Assembly (NCBI GenBank): GCA_963921825.1
Contig: OY997588.1
Span: 55,870,803 to 55,934,802, forward strand
Reading direction: 5' to 3'
Source: Erodium maritimum
Taxonomy: Eukaryota; Streptophyta; Magnoliopsida; Geraniales; Geraniaceae
Length of the DNA: 64,000 bases
The notes below the pieces were generated by a model. The model ran no database searches and was not told the origin of the DNA. It worked only from the letters and a program-made list of their open reading frames with translations. A program made the translations under genes and the position numbers. Of the stretch, positions 41,285-51,187 are shown in pieces (positions within the stretch are counted from its first letter, which is position 1; each line of letters begins with the position of its first letter).

Positions 41285-42724
41285 TGTTTTATAATAGGAA
41301 AATAAAATTGTTAAAGAGTATATTCATTCGTAGGTCCTTAGCTTGAACCGATAGTTAGAGCTGGTGTGATTTTGACGAGATGATCATGTTTTACTAATCA
41401 TGCATATAGAGATATGAGTCAAAGTAACATATGCCAATGAGTTTAACATTTGAACGACCCACCTTGACAATACTCTATAAAACAAAGAGACATGAGTATA
41501 TCTCAACTATCAAAGTAGTCTTTAGTCCTACGACCATGACATCACCATGTGATCTACATGAAATAGATTCATGACTTGACATAACCAAACGCTTGTCCTA
41601 ACAGATAGTTATAATGGTTACGATCGGACATGGATACGCACATGTGAAATATATGGGTGATGGTCATATGGATTTGTCACTTGTATTATACAAGTTAGGT
41701 GTCATCATAATGACCGTTCTTGATGAGTAGGAGGTTTGTAAAAGAAGCATGATCATGCGTGTGATTAGTCACTTACATTCCTCACTTAGATACAAGAGAA
41801 CATGTAGAGAGTAAATTAGAAAGGATGGTGCTTCTATGCCTTTGTTCAGTCATGACACTCGGTAAATGACAAGAGGATAAAAATACTTATGATCCTAGGA
41901 CTTGATGAAGTAACGGTCATTAGTTCTATGAATTGGAAAATCATGGGATTTGCTAGAAGTTATACATGACCCGTGGGTGAAACATCTTGCTTAATTTCAT
42001 TACTAATACTCATAGAATCATAAAGGGTCATGCACAATAGAGAAAGACCACAACGAAGTGGAAGAAATGGTTTCGATTAAATAAAATAATGTGGAATTAT
42101 ATTTGATATAATAAATATATCACTTTCAAATACTCACAAAGGAAAATAATATTTGTATTTAATTATTATAAAGTATATTAATTAAACTAGACCGAACACC
42201 ATATAGCCCAATAGGGGTATTGGTCAACCCAACTAAATTGGATATATTTTCAGCATTTTATTTAATCAAAAGGAAAACTTAAATTCTAGAAGGTATAGAA
42301 AAGGAATTCTAGTTGGACCAAGTCAAGGTTTCGTAATCATATTTGGCTTAGATTTCAACTAAAACCAACACCTATAAATAAAGGGCTACCTTGGCCGAAA
42401 ATCATAAGCATCACTGCTCTGATTTTCGGCCACCACATAGTGCGTTGAGAGTTCTCCGTTCAAGGGCTACTAGCGTGCTCAGTTGTGGATCTATCTTTCT
42501 CGTGTGGATATCGATAGAGGGAGAACAATTGATTGCCCATACCGACACTTCTAAAGGTCCCCATCTCGAACCAGTTGATTGAAATTTCTCTTCATTAAGG
42601 TAATCTTCGTTAAATTATTGCATATACATGAATGTGTGATCTAGGTTATTTGGATTATAACCGATAAAAGTTTAGGAAATTTTTGTTTTCCGTCATGTAA
42701 ACGTAACACAACCCATAATCCAAC
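41285..42724 (+). mobile_element. Copia-like LTR, 5' end unclear
   Basis: It ends TTTTTGTTTTCCGTCATG..., ACAACCCATAATCCAACA at 42724, a typical plant Ty1/copia LTR end. A probable TATA box (CCTATAAATAAAGG, about 42370) is present. The 5' end should read TGTTGGATTAT by symmetry but is not found; the block probably lost it at the (TG)n border of E9. No PBS follows; CACTA sequence begins at 42725, so this is a solo or truncated LTR. Confidence 0.5.
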
Positions 42725-42732
42725 AAGAAGAA

Positions 42733-43960
42733 GAATGGTGAGAAGAGGGGATTCATCTCGACCATCCAAACAAAAAAAAGGTGGAAAAAAGAGAAGAAGT
42801 TTAAACTCGAATGGAGTTCCGAGAAAAATGCTCCTATATGCCTGGACAACCTGAAACTTAGCCACAAAAGAATTACCCGAAATAGCGGCTCCCACATCCT
42901 AGCGCATGTGCCGATGAAGGCCGCCACGTGGGATGAACTAAAAGTAGAGGAGCAGCATAACTTTAAAAGTAAGGTTCGCGTAAGTATTTTTACGTGAATG
43001 CTTTGTTTATTTTTTTAAAATGTGCCTATATTAAATTCTCATTGTTTTGTAGTGTCAATACCTCTATGAAGGCGAACACGTTAAACTTTACGATTGGTTC
43101 CAGTCAAAATACCGAAGTCTGTTCAAGGATTGGAAGTCCAAGAATAACCACGCCATGATTCCCAAAATTAAGGAAAAGGTGACCCTAGAAAATCCAGACC
43201 CGGTGATCTCAGTCCCGCAGGAGTTCAAGCGTCTTCGAGACGAGTGAGAGTGTCTTCTCTAGAACTTCAATTCCGAAGAGTTCAAGGTAGTGAATTAACC
43301 CATTTTTCAAATCAAATGTTTATTTTATTTTTCTAATTAATTATTATGTCGTCTTTTGAAAATGGTAGGCTAAGTCCTTATAGATCGTTGGGGCGCGGGC
43401 CGGGGTGCAAACGAAGCACCGATTCAGGTCTTGTTCGATAGGCGACCACGCCGAAGCAATCCTGAAGAAGGACGCATCCAAAAAGATGCCGCTCTTAAAT
43501 GCATGTAAGAAAGTGTTCCCTCCAAACGACAAGAACATGCACAACCGCAAAAAAAAGTAAATACATTTTATTCCAATAATGTCTATGTTTCTTTTTCCTT
43601 TAAATCATTTATCTAATTCTCCTTTGTTTATGATAAGCGGAAAATCGTAGCTGCAATCAAGGACATCCAAGGGTCGTGTGATACCTCATCCCCAGAATTG
43701 GTTCAGACTAATGCAGTCGGGATGTGGTCAAACAGTCATCCTTCTAACACCAAAGCAAACGACATCTTCCTCGACCACCGCTTTTATTGATGTCTCTCGA
43801 AAGATGCAGGAGAGAATAGAGGTTTAGATCGAGGAAAAAGTGAAGGCGGAAGTGGAGCATCATTTGAAAGAAGATGAGGAACGAATGTCGGCAAAACAAA
43901 CGGACTTGGATGAGTCATTAAGAAAGGTCAAGGAGATCATATATTTGTAAAACTCCGACA
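42733..43960 (+). pseudogene. CACTA accessory protein (Transposase_24 / Ptta-like), decayed
   Basis: Exon-like blocks are bounded by GT/AG sites: to GTAAGT at 42979, about 43053-43286, about 43369-43555 and from about 43639. Read together they give KSKVR, YDWFQSKYRSLFKDWKSKNN, 'VISVPQEFKRLRDE' (then TGA at the usual W), 'FNSEEFK' and 'AKSL' (then TAG), 'KHRFRSCS', and a coiled coil IEEKVKAEVEHHLKEDEERM. The spacing W..F..(A)KS..NR..H..GS is that of the plant Ptta/En/Spm transposase-like domain found beside CACTA transposases. At least three stops make it a pseudogene. Confidence 0.5.
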
Positions 43961-44204
43961 ATATACCTCCTCAGCCCGACGGAGATGGAACAGGGCCGAG
44001 TAACATAAGACATTATTTTGTAGTGAATCTTAAATGTAATATGCATTTCGCTTTTGTTTCTTATTTTGGATATTAAAACTATATGGTTATTACTATTGCT
44101 TGGTTATTGTCAATTTTTAGAGGTGTTGCATGTTTGGATGCACGTTTTATAAATATATATTTTTTAAATTGGGAACTCTTCTTATGCAACTGAATAACTA
44201 ACCT

Positions 44205-44520
44205 CTACGACGTCATGTATGGCTTCGTAGAGATATGTATGACAAACCTTCTACGACGTCATATATGGTGTTGTAGAGGTATGTATTACAATACTTCTAC
44301 AACGTCATGTATGGTGTCGTAGAAGTAATGTCCCTCTACGACGCCTTTTATACCGTCGTAGGAGTGACAATGTATTACAACGATATTCTATACCTGCGTA
44401 GAATTGTAATTTCGACGGAAATCGATGTGACAACCTTGTAAGCCATCGTAGAAGTTTAAGCATCACTTCTGCGACGATTTACAAAACCTATACGACGTCA
44501 TATGGTCGTCGCATAAGTTA
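44205..44520. repeat. CACTA subterminal repeats
   Basis: At least eight copies of CTACGACGTCATRTATGGYG or partial inverted forms occur in about 315 bp. In CACTA elements such arrays are the binding sites of the TNPA-type protein. Confidence 0.85.
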
Positions 44521-44535
44521 CTTTTCCCATTAGTG

Positions 44536-45412
44536 GATGAGTAAACTATGGAGGGCGATGGGCAAGACCCTGAAGATATATGGATGACGACACAACGGAT
44601 GACGAAGAACATGAGTCCAACGACACAACGAGTGACGAAGAACAGCAGTCCAATGACACCAAGAATGAAGAAAAATAACAGTTGAAAAATAATTTATTTA
44701 TATTTATATGGTAATATATTTTTATTAGTTTGTAATTAAAATATTATTTAATTATATAATTATTTAAGATAATAAACATAAAATTATTATTAAAAAATTG
44801 TTATTTATGAAGAATTGTTATTATTATTTAAAAATAATAGTTATATCAATATGAAATGCTAAATCTAAGATTGAAAGCAAATGGAGAGAGACATAACAAA
44901 AATAGTTTTCAATCGGTTGATACGAAAAGTGAATAAAAAGCTCTTGTTTCTTTCTTTCAGTCATTCCTTTTGAGTCTCGTGATAGCAAAAAAATATCATT
45001 TTCAATCGATTGATACGGAAATATATTGAATTTTTATTCTTTCATCCTCTGTTCCTTCGGGCTCTTGACCACGAATGCTCTAAACCTCTTTGTTTCAGCC
45101 TCTTCCATAGATCGTTTCCTTCTCGACCTCCACCGTCATCGTCCACCAACTCCCACCATCGTCTATCACGTTCTCATAAGAGGCCCTCTATATTGTACAT
45201 TAAAAAATCTTTGAGTAAGAGTATTCATGTCATCTTTCATCTTTACTTTCAAATTTTGATTTTGAATAAGCCTTTGAGGTTTAAGTTGGAAGGGGTGGAT
45301 TCTATTGGAGTTAGGCCATGTTATTTTGGATGTGAGAAGAGAAGAATGGTAGACACATTTTGTTGTAACGAGTTGACTCAGTGTAATGTACATGTAATGA
45401 AGAAAAAAGGAA
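44536..45412. other. Upstream region of the GRAS gene
   Basis: Next to the CACTA end is a short acidic-tail reading frame (DDDTTDDEEHESNDTTSDEE, then QQSNDTKNEEK and TAA, about 44584-44680) built on a roughly 36-bp repeat. It could be the C-terminus of a lost protein gene. The rest (44690-45400) is AT-rich; 45010-45230 is a CT-rich stretch. No gene is supported. Confidence 0.35.
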
Positions 45413-45422
45413 TATATAAATA
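45413..45422 (+). promoter_or_regulatory. Candidate TATA box of the GRAS gene
   Basis: TATATAAATA lies 287 bp upstream of the start codon. The interval ends in a (CTT)n-rich leader at 45520-45540, usual for plant 5' UTRs. The choice among AT-rich sites is uncertain. Confidence 0.4.
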
Positions 45423-45699
45423 AATTTTAGGAAAGATTAGGGGAGGAGAGGGATAGAAACTAGAACTAGTTTCGGTTCTTGCAGGTATGTATTGTTTTGT
45501 CCTACAAAACCCTCCCTCTCCTTCTTCTTCTTCTTCTTCTGCTTCCTCCTCATTTCCATTTATAATATTATTTACGACAGCCATTAATGCAACAAGGCCT
45601 TTCCTCTCCCAGAAAACCTTATTCATTGTCTGTTTCCGACATGCAACACTCTTGTCTGAATGAGCTGACCTGTTGCTGTCCCACAAGGTCCTTTCGGAG

Positions 45700-46800
45700 A
45701 TGTTGAGTTCCGACGAGCCCACACTGTCCATGGTGGTGGCGTCATCGGATCTGCACCTCCGCCAATTGCTCCTCACCTGCGCCGACCTCATCTCCCGCTC
45801 CGACTTCTCCGCCGCCCGCCGCCTCCTCTCCTTCCTCTCAGCCAGCTCCTCGCCCTGCGGAGACGCCACCCAGAGACTCGTCCACCACTTCACCAATTCC
45901 CTCTCTCTCCGCCTCGCCGCCGCCCCCGCCCCGCCGCCTTCCCCCGACGCCGTCCGCTCCTCCTACCTCTCCCTCAACCAGATCACCCCCTTCGTCCGCT
46001 TCTGCCACCTGACGGCCAACCAGGCCATCCTCGAGGCCACCCACGCCCACCGCGCCCTCCACATACTCGACTTCGACATCATGCACGGCGTCCAATGGCC
46101 CCCGCTCATGCAGGCCGTCGCCGACCTCAGCAATCCCCCCACCGTCAGGATCACCGGCACCGGCTCAGATCCCGACGTCCTCCGCCGCACCGGCGACCGC
46201 CTCCTGAAGTTCGCCCACTCCCTGGGCCTCCGCTTCCAGTTCCACCCCCTCCTGCTCCCCGACGAGGACCCCGCCGCCGCCCTCGCGCTCCTCCCGGGGG
46301 AGGCCCTCGCCGTGAACTGCGTCCTCCACCTCCACCGCCACCCCAACCTCACCCGCTTCCTCCACAGCGTCAGAGCCCTAAACCCCATCATCGTGACCGT
46401 GGCGGAGCGGGAACCCAACCACCACCGGCACGCGCGGTACATGGACCGCTTCGCGCACGCGCTGGAGCACTACGCGGCCGTGTTCGATTCCCTGGAGGCC
46501 ACGGTGCCGCCCAGCAGCGCGGAGAGGATGGCGGTGGAGCAGGTGTGGCTGGGGAGGGAGATAGCGGAGGCGGCGGCGGAGGAGGAGGATCATCGGTACG
46601 AGAGGTTCGACTCGTGGGAGGCGGCGATGAGGAGCTCGGGGTTCTCGAGCGTGGCGCTGAGCCCATTCGCCCTGTCGCAGGCGAAACTGCTGCTCCGCCT
46701 CCACTACCCCTCCGAGGGCTACCAGATCAGCCCTCTCAACCACTCCTTCTACCTCTCTTGGCGGTCTCGACCCCTCTTCTCTGTTTCTTCCTGGCAATGA
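45700..46800 (+). CDS. LAS: GRAS transcription factor, LATERAL SUPPRESSOR / SCL18 type
   Basis: Intact single-exon ORF of 366 aa; the first in-frame ATG is 45700 (MLSSDEPTLS), with a second at 45730. GRAS blocks appear in order: LHR I 'HLRQLLLTCADLISRSDFSA' (19-38), then 'LNQITPFVRFCHLTANQAIL' (92-111). The VHIID-type core is 'ALHILDFDIMHGVQWPPLMQ' (119-138), 'RITGTGSD' follows at 150-157, and the PFYRE/SAW region ends 'ALSQAKLLLRLHYPSEGY' (324-341) and 'RPLFSVSSW' (357-365). LHILD and the WPPLMQA continuation are those I know from LAS/SCL18. In Arabidopsis and tomato, LAS/Ls promotes axillary meristem initiation in leaf axils, acting in the nucleus. The protein is shorter than Arabidopsis LAS (445 aa), mainly through a shorter linker at 71-86. 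Coding GC is very high. Confidence 0.9.
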   Translation: MLSSDEPTLSMVVASSDLHLRQLLLTCADLISRSDFSAARRLLSFLSASSSPCGDATQRLVHHFTNSLSLRLAAAPAPPPSPDAVRSSYLSLNQITPFVRFCHLTANQAILEATHAHRALHILDFDIMHGVQWPPLMQAVADLSNPPTVRITGTGSDPDVLRRTGDRLLKFAHSLGLRFQFHPLLLPDEDPAAALALLPGEALAVNCVLHLHRHPNLTRFLHSVRALNPIIVTVAEREPNHHRHARYMDRFAHALEHYAAVFDSLEATVPPSSAERMAVEQVWLGREIAEAAAEEEDHRYERFDSWEAAMRSSGFSSVALSPFALSQAKLLLRLHYPSEGYQISPLNHSFYLSWRSRPLFSVSSWQ

Positions 46801-47203
46801 ATCATCATCATCATTATCTTACACTTCTACTACGTTGCATGGAATCAATCATGCTCCAAACCCTCCCTCTCCACCTTCTGCTTATATTCTTATCGATCAG
46901 TATTGTAATTTTTATACTAACTTTTGCCTTTCAATTGTTTCTCTCTTTATCTTTATATATATTTTTTTTGCTAATTTATATATTGTTTCCACAAACCAAC
47001 CACACTATATAGGATCTCACTCACTTTAATATATCCGGATTAAAGTTGAATACCCACCATCCTTAATTGTCTAGAGGGTTTGAGTTTGACATATATATTG
47101 CTTCACTAAGTGTAACTTTAGCTTTTGTACCTTGTTGGCTTTGGATGTATTATGTATCTTGCCTTTCTACTTATGATTTCTAGGGATGATCACAAAGTTC
47201 TAT
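46801..47203. other. 3' flank of the GRAS gene
   Basis: AT-rich and T-rich, with likely 3' UTR to about 46990. ORFs that overlap the GRAS gene in other frames are composition artefacts. No further gene. Confidence 0.5.
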
Positions 47204-47217
47204 TACATTTTTTGTTT

Positions 47218-48036
47218 TCTTTTTATTTTTGAGAATAAGAAATATCTTTTATGAATTATGGGAGAAAGTCATAATAACGGTAGTACCTTTAAAAAAGATA
47301 GTTATTTAATAACTATCAGAAACGAAACGTTCGAACAAGACCCGGTTATAACACTAGTAACTTATACAGAAAAGTAGACTAAAACGAAAAAGTAATCCAA
47401 AACTAAAACGGAAATTAAAACCAAAACTAGAACAGAAAATAAAAGCAAAAGGTGTCAACTGCAAGAAACAACTTAAGGTAGGGCCGAAACGCTACTTGGT
47501 CCCCACTCTCCAAGGACTTGTTTTGAATGAGCTACCAAACTTGAACCTAACAGGCTGGCTGGGAGTGACAGTATGATTCAAGAATGCTTCCCGGTAAAAA
47601 ATCCTTGAAACCCTGCTTACTCATTTGACTTGGCGAGGCAGCATAGCAGTTCTGATTTTTCCCGACTATCACGTCGGTCGTGTCCCCGCTCGAGCTATGG
47701 GAGGCTAATACGGACAGTACGAGCATCACCGTAACAGGGAGTCGCGGATCGTTGTCGATGCACCATCCTTCCATTATAGCAACGCCGGATTTTGGATGCG
47801 CAGATGAGAACACCACCGTAATAGAGAGTCGCAATCTGTCGTCGATACGCCATCCTTTTAATACAACACCATTAAATTGTGGATGCGCAGATAAGAGCAC
47901 TGTCAGGAGTAGTGGAAGAGAAGACTCATGATCGATATTATAGTGGTTGGAGGCGTACACGATGACGATTCCATGGGGGCTACGACATCTAGGGTTGACA
48001 ATTCTCAACCCTAGCAGAGCGAAAAGTATTGTACAC
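47218..48036 (-). mobile_element. Retroposon R2, 0.82 kb, 14-bp TSD
   Basis: The TSD TACATTTTTTGTTT is exact at 47204-47217 and 48037-48050. The minus-strand 3' end is TTCTTATTCTCAAAAATAAAAAG, the 'CTCAAAA' tail type shared with R1 and the LINE at 16122. The 5' end starts near AATACTTTTCGCTCTGCTAG followed by GGTTGAG. No RT. Confidence 0.85.
47547..48008 (-). CDS. R2 retroposon ORF, unknown protein
   Basis: Open frame of about 153 codons beginning near 48008 in 'RIVNPRCRSPHGIVIVYASN'; the first codon seen is not ATG. It contains a duplicated module: LLLTVLLSAHPQFNGVVLKG then WRIDDRLRL, against ITVVFSSAHPKSGVAIMEG then WCIDNDPRL, from a roughly 90-bp DNA repeat. It ends at 47547. I do not recognise it, and it may be non-coding retroposed sequence that happens to be open. 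Confidence 0.25.
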   Translation of the reverse strand: MRIVNPRCRSPHGIVIVYASNHYNIDHESSLPLLLTVLLSAHPQFNGVVLKGWRIDDRLRLSITVVFSSAHPKSGVAIMEGWCIDNDPRLPVTVMLVLSVLASHSSSGDTTDVIVGKNQNCYAASPSQMSKQGFKDFLPGSILESYCHSQPAC

Positions 48037-48050
48037 TACATTTTTTGTTT

Positions 48051-48677
48051 CCTAAGTTGTAATCTTTTGTTTTATAATTTTAACAAAGAGTTTTTAATTC
48101 TGTTTTGTGTAAATTAATTTTAAGATAAAAACTTTATTATTAGAATTTAAACTTTAGGAATAATAAAAAAATCCAAAAATTTCATAATTAATGAATGAAA
48201 AAGTATTCAACTTTTTATATTTTGTTTTTAAAAATAAATTTCTACAATGTGAACAAAAATAAGTTCAAGGTCAAAACTTTTCTTTGACATGTCCACGACA
48301 TTATGGGTAATGTACTTGGTCAATTTGAAGGTTGCCTATTGGCTTTCTAAATCCTTTACTATATTTTATTATAATGTGATCAATTTCTTTAATAGTCGAT
48401 TATCACGTAACAATTTAAATTACAGTGATTGTTGTGTAATAATTCATTTGTAAGGCACACAAGTACAACAGAAGTCCATTGCCTTGTATCAATAAGCAGC
48501 TTATCTTTGATTCTTTGTAGCTATTTGTAATCATCTCAAATGTTGACAGCTGATCCAAAAAAAATCTCAAATGTTGACACTTTTTGTCAATTTTTATTTA
48601 GCTCTTTGGGACGGAATGTCAACATATTTTATTTGCCAGCTTTTTGATAATTTATACTCGAGTCAAATTTGACAGTT
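48051..48677. other. AT-rich intergenic stretch
   Basis: No gene or recognisable element. Confidence 0.5.
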
Positions 48678-48967
48678 TAAAGCATCCACAACTATTTCGT
48701 CGGTAACTGATGAGATGGCGCTGTCGGAGAGGATTAAAAAAGTATTTTTTTTTTCCTTTCCCAGCTAACTCATCGCCAGCGCCCTCTGCAGTGGCGTTTT
48801 TGTTGCCGACGGGGAGCCGCAGGCGAGATGGGGAAAAATTATATTTCAAACAAATAAAAATCTTATAAATTTAACACGATAATTTTATTATTATTACGAT
48901 AATTAGCACACACACGATAGATAAAAACATAAACGATATTACATAATCACGATTTACATCTCGTGCA

Positions 48968-49306
48968 CTACTGGAGGAATTTGGGTTGGTCTCTAATGAC
49001 CTCCCAAAGATAGCACTTCGTGAATTGTTGGCCATGTCGCCTAACATACTCGTCCGCCGCTGCAGAGCGATGGTATGCTTCGATAGCAAAGTTCAAAATG
49101 GTGTATTTTCTGGGCTAGATGCTGTCAGTGGTCCCTACACTGCGTTTGGGTGCGCGGCGGGGCACCGGCAGGAGCATTGTGGACAAAATAGCGAACACTT
49201 ACGGCCAGTACCTATTATTTGGGCCCGGCCGGGCGTCGTGCAGCCAACATATGACCAACACCATCTCTTCCTCGGGACTCCATGGGTGTGCTGCTACACC
49301 GGCCAT
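48968..49306 (-). pseudogene. Harbinger gene B (copy 2)
   Basis: The ATG at 49306 gives MAGVAAHPWSPEEEMVLVIC, WLHDARPGPNNRYWP, then a TAA at codon 36 (49199-49201), the same stop as in copy 1. A 1-base deletion follows in the next codons, a TGA lies at the W of 'RDHW' as in copies 1 and 3, and about 35 bp are missing in the middle. The end 'CYLWEVIRDQPKFLQ' is followed by TAG at 48968. A short SANT-like protein in origin; certainly not functional in this copy. Confidence 0.65.
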
Positions 49307-49406
49307 TGGATCTTCGAACAAGAGCAGAAAATTAGAACGAAAAAGCTTGGGAGTAAGAGAGGTTGTTGGGAGAAGAGGTGTGAAAAAAATGGAAAGATGG
49401 GGTGCA

Positions 49407-49413
49407 TTTTATA
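49407..49413 (-). promoter_or_regulatory. TATA box of gene B, copy 2
   Basis: GCCTATAAAATGC in reverse complement, about 100 bp before the gene B ATG and conserved with copy 1. Confidence 0.6.
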
Positions 49414-49693
49414 GGCCAAGCCGCCGGCCGTTTAGGGGCATTTTGGTCATTTCCATGTTGGTGGCAATAATGTCACCCATCCCAAGAAACCTACAATGCA
49501 ATAAATGTAAAAAAACTACAACTAATTAAAATTAATTACAAAACAACAATTCATTACCGAAACAGAAAATACAACTTAAACAAAAACTACAACTTCTTTT
49601 AAATTAATTAAAAAACAACAATTCATTACTGAAATAGAAAATACAACTTAAAAAACACAACTAATTAACATAAAGAGGGGCGTCACTACTTCA

Positions 49694-50665
49694 TCAGATT
49701 GCGTAAAATCTCAAGTTTTGCATTTTGTGCCTCGAGCTGGGGGGAGCCATGGCCGAAGTGTCCTTTGCTTCCTCGAGCACCCACTGATCGAATGCCTTCA
49801 GCTTCAACTGCGCGGCGGTCTCAATGGTCCAGGCGGTGCTTGCTTCTTTGGCCGCTAAATGGGCCTGCTGAACACGCTCGGCAATCTCTTTCTTAGATGG
49901 TGCAGAGTTTTTACCTCTGAGCCTCGCAGCCTTGGCAGCCTTCTGGCCCATAGGCCGCTGATACGACGTTTGGCACTCCGTATTAGCACCCGTCATCTGC
50001 TGACTATCCTCGAACGTCGTGTCTTCACGAGTGCGCTTCCCCGAGTCGCTAGACTCCTCGACATCGAACTGACTACGCGGTGTCCCTCCGTAGCCTTCAT
50101 CGAGCTCCTCGGCGGCAAAATAATATGAATTCCACTTGTGTTGGTCTTTCACAAGTTTCCACCAATGTTTCCATGTGAATGGATGTCCATTCACATGTTC
50201 GTACTGCTCCTCGGTCAATGACATGATTTCATCATCCGAACGGCCGCTCCGGTGGTCCCTGCAGTTCTTGACAAACATCCCCTGGAAGCTCGTCACCTTC
50301 GTATTGACTTGACCCCAGTGGTCTTTGCACTGCTTAGACGTCCTCAACGGATCATCCCGTCCACGCGTACCAGCAAGTTCTTTAGCGATGGTCGTCCAGT
50401 ACATCAGATTATGTTTCTGATTCCCGTGAATGGAGATGTACGAATGGTGCATCCAAGCTCGAACTAACCGCTCGTCCTCTTCGGTGCTCCACAAGCATCG
50501 CTTCACTCGACCCCTTGGTGAAGCCACGCCGGCGGACTCGGTAACTGTTGGAGATGCATTGACTGTCGGATTGGATGGAAGGTTCGGTTGAAAATACTCT
50601 TGCGTCATCGCGTCGTTCGTCAACGACCTATAAATGCTTCCCCACTCGTTGAGATCGAACGACAT
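49694..50665 (-). CDS. Harbinger gene A, SANT/Myb-like protein, nearly intact (copy 2)
   Basis: 323 codons open from the ATG at 50665 (MSFDLNEWGSIYRSLTND); the longer upstream frame lies before the TATA box and lacks an ATG. Order: an N-terminal leader of about 65 residues; a SANT-like domain 'KRCLWSTEEDERLVRAWMHH' to 'SKQCKDHWGQVNTKVTSFQG' (about 68-145); then 'GRSDDEIMSLTEEQYEHVNG' and 'FTWKHWWKLVKDQHKWNSYY'; an acidic linker with 'SSDSGKRTREDTTFEDSQQM'; and a C-terminal coiled coil 'KKEIAERVQQAHLAAKEAST'. A 1-base loss near 49745 replaces the last 18 residues compared with copies 1 and 3. It resembles PIF/Harbinger Myb-like partner proteins, which bind transposon ends and bring transposase to the nucleus. 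The lack of stops is notable. Confidence 0.75.
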   Translation of the reverse strand: MSFDLNEWGSIYRSLTNDAMTQEYFQPNLPSNPTVNASPTVTESAGVASPRGRVKRCLWSTEEDERLVRAWMHHSYISIHGNQKHNLMYWTTIAKELAGTRGRDDPLRTSKQCKDHWGQVNTKVTSFQGMFVKNCRDHRSGRSDDEIMSLTEEQYEHVNGHPFTWKHWWKLVKDQHKWNSYYFAAEELDEGYGGTPRSQFDVEESSDSGKRTREDTTFEDSQQMTGANTECQTSYQRPMGQKAAKAARLRGKNSAPSKKEIAERVQQAHLAAKEASTAWTIETAAQLKLKAFDQWVLEEAKDTSAMAPPSSRHKMQNLRFYAI

Positions 50666-50746
50666 TGTAATAGAAATGTTAAATAAGAGGGAGAAAAGAG
50701 AGAAGAGAGTATGAATTGTGGGTGAAAAATGAATTAGAAAAGGTTG

Positions 50747-50755
50747 ATATTTATA
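50747..50755 (-). promoter_or_regulatory. TATA box of gene A, copy 2
   Basis: CCCCTATAAATATCAACC in reverse complement, about 82-90 bp before the ATG at 50665. Confidence 0.6.
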
Positions 50756-51171
50756 GGGGGGAAGTAAAAAAAAATTAATTGTGGTTGCCAGCGCAGGGAC
50801 AGCCAACGGTCGGCGAGTCGTTCGATGGAGTCTCAGTCAACCTCGCCAGCGATGAGTGCCAGCGGTATCCTTAACGGCTACCTTCCCCGCCAGCTCACAG
50901 CCACCTCCCCGCCAGCTCCTCGCCGGCGTTTTCTACTCGTCAGCTCCATAACGCCTCCGATTGTGGATGCTCTAAAACTATTTGTTCTGATTTTTCAAAC
51001 AAAACAATAATTACAGTAAATTACCGAATAAAAGTACCACAAAGACGTATAATCTCTATAATGTTTTGATAATTGCTAGAAAGTAAATAATACATGGTTG
51101 GGACGATCAAAATATATAAACAGATGAGTTCAAATTAAGAGGGGGTTTTCCAACTAATTGGTTTCCAGTCA

Positions 51172-51187
51172 AATTATCGACTCTAAC
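51172..51187. repeat. TSD of retroposon R1 copy 2, left
   Basis: AATTATCGACTCTAAC; its partner at 52940-52955 is AATTATCGACTTTAAC, one mismatch in 16. Confidence 0.92.

Larger units (their letters stand above)
42725..44535 (+). mobile_element. CACTA (En/Spm) transposon remnant, 3' part
   Basis: The right terminus is TTTTCCCATTAGTG at 44522-44535; in reverse complement it is CACTAATGGGAAAAG, the diagnostic CACTA end. Just inside lie subterminal repeats built from CTACGACGTCATGTATGG in both orientations (about 44205-44520). The left end is gone, replaced by the copia-like LTR. A multi-exon Transposase_24-like ORF lies inside. Confidence 0.8.
48681..50972 (-). mobile_element. Two-gene Harbinger family, copy 2
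   Basis: The left edge AGCATCCACAAC has lost its first G. The right edge GATTGTGGATGCTC is followed by TAA (50973-50975), and TAA precedes the left edge (48678-48680). Gene A (50665 to 49694) and gene B (49306 to 48968) are on the minus strand with TATA boxes at 50747 and 49407. No transposase. This is the best-preserved copy. Confidence 0.85.

Noticed and set aside
45838-47012. Several ORFs of 85-305 codons overlapping the GRAS gene in other frames
   Set aside because: Shadows caused by very high GC and GC3; the GRAS frame alone has recognisable domains throughout.
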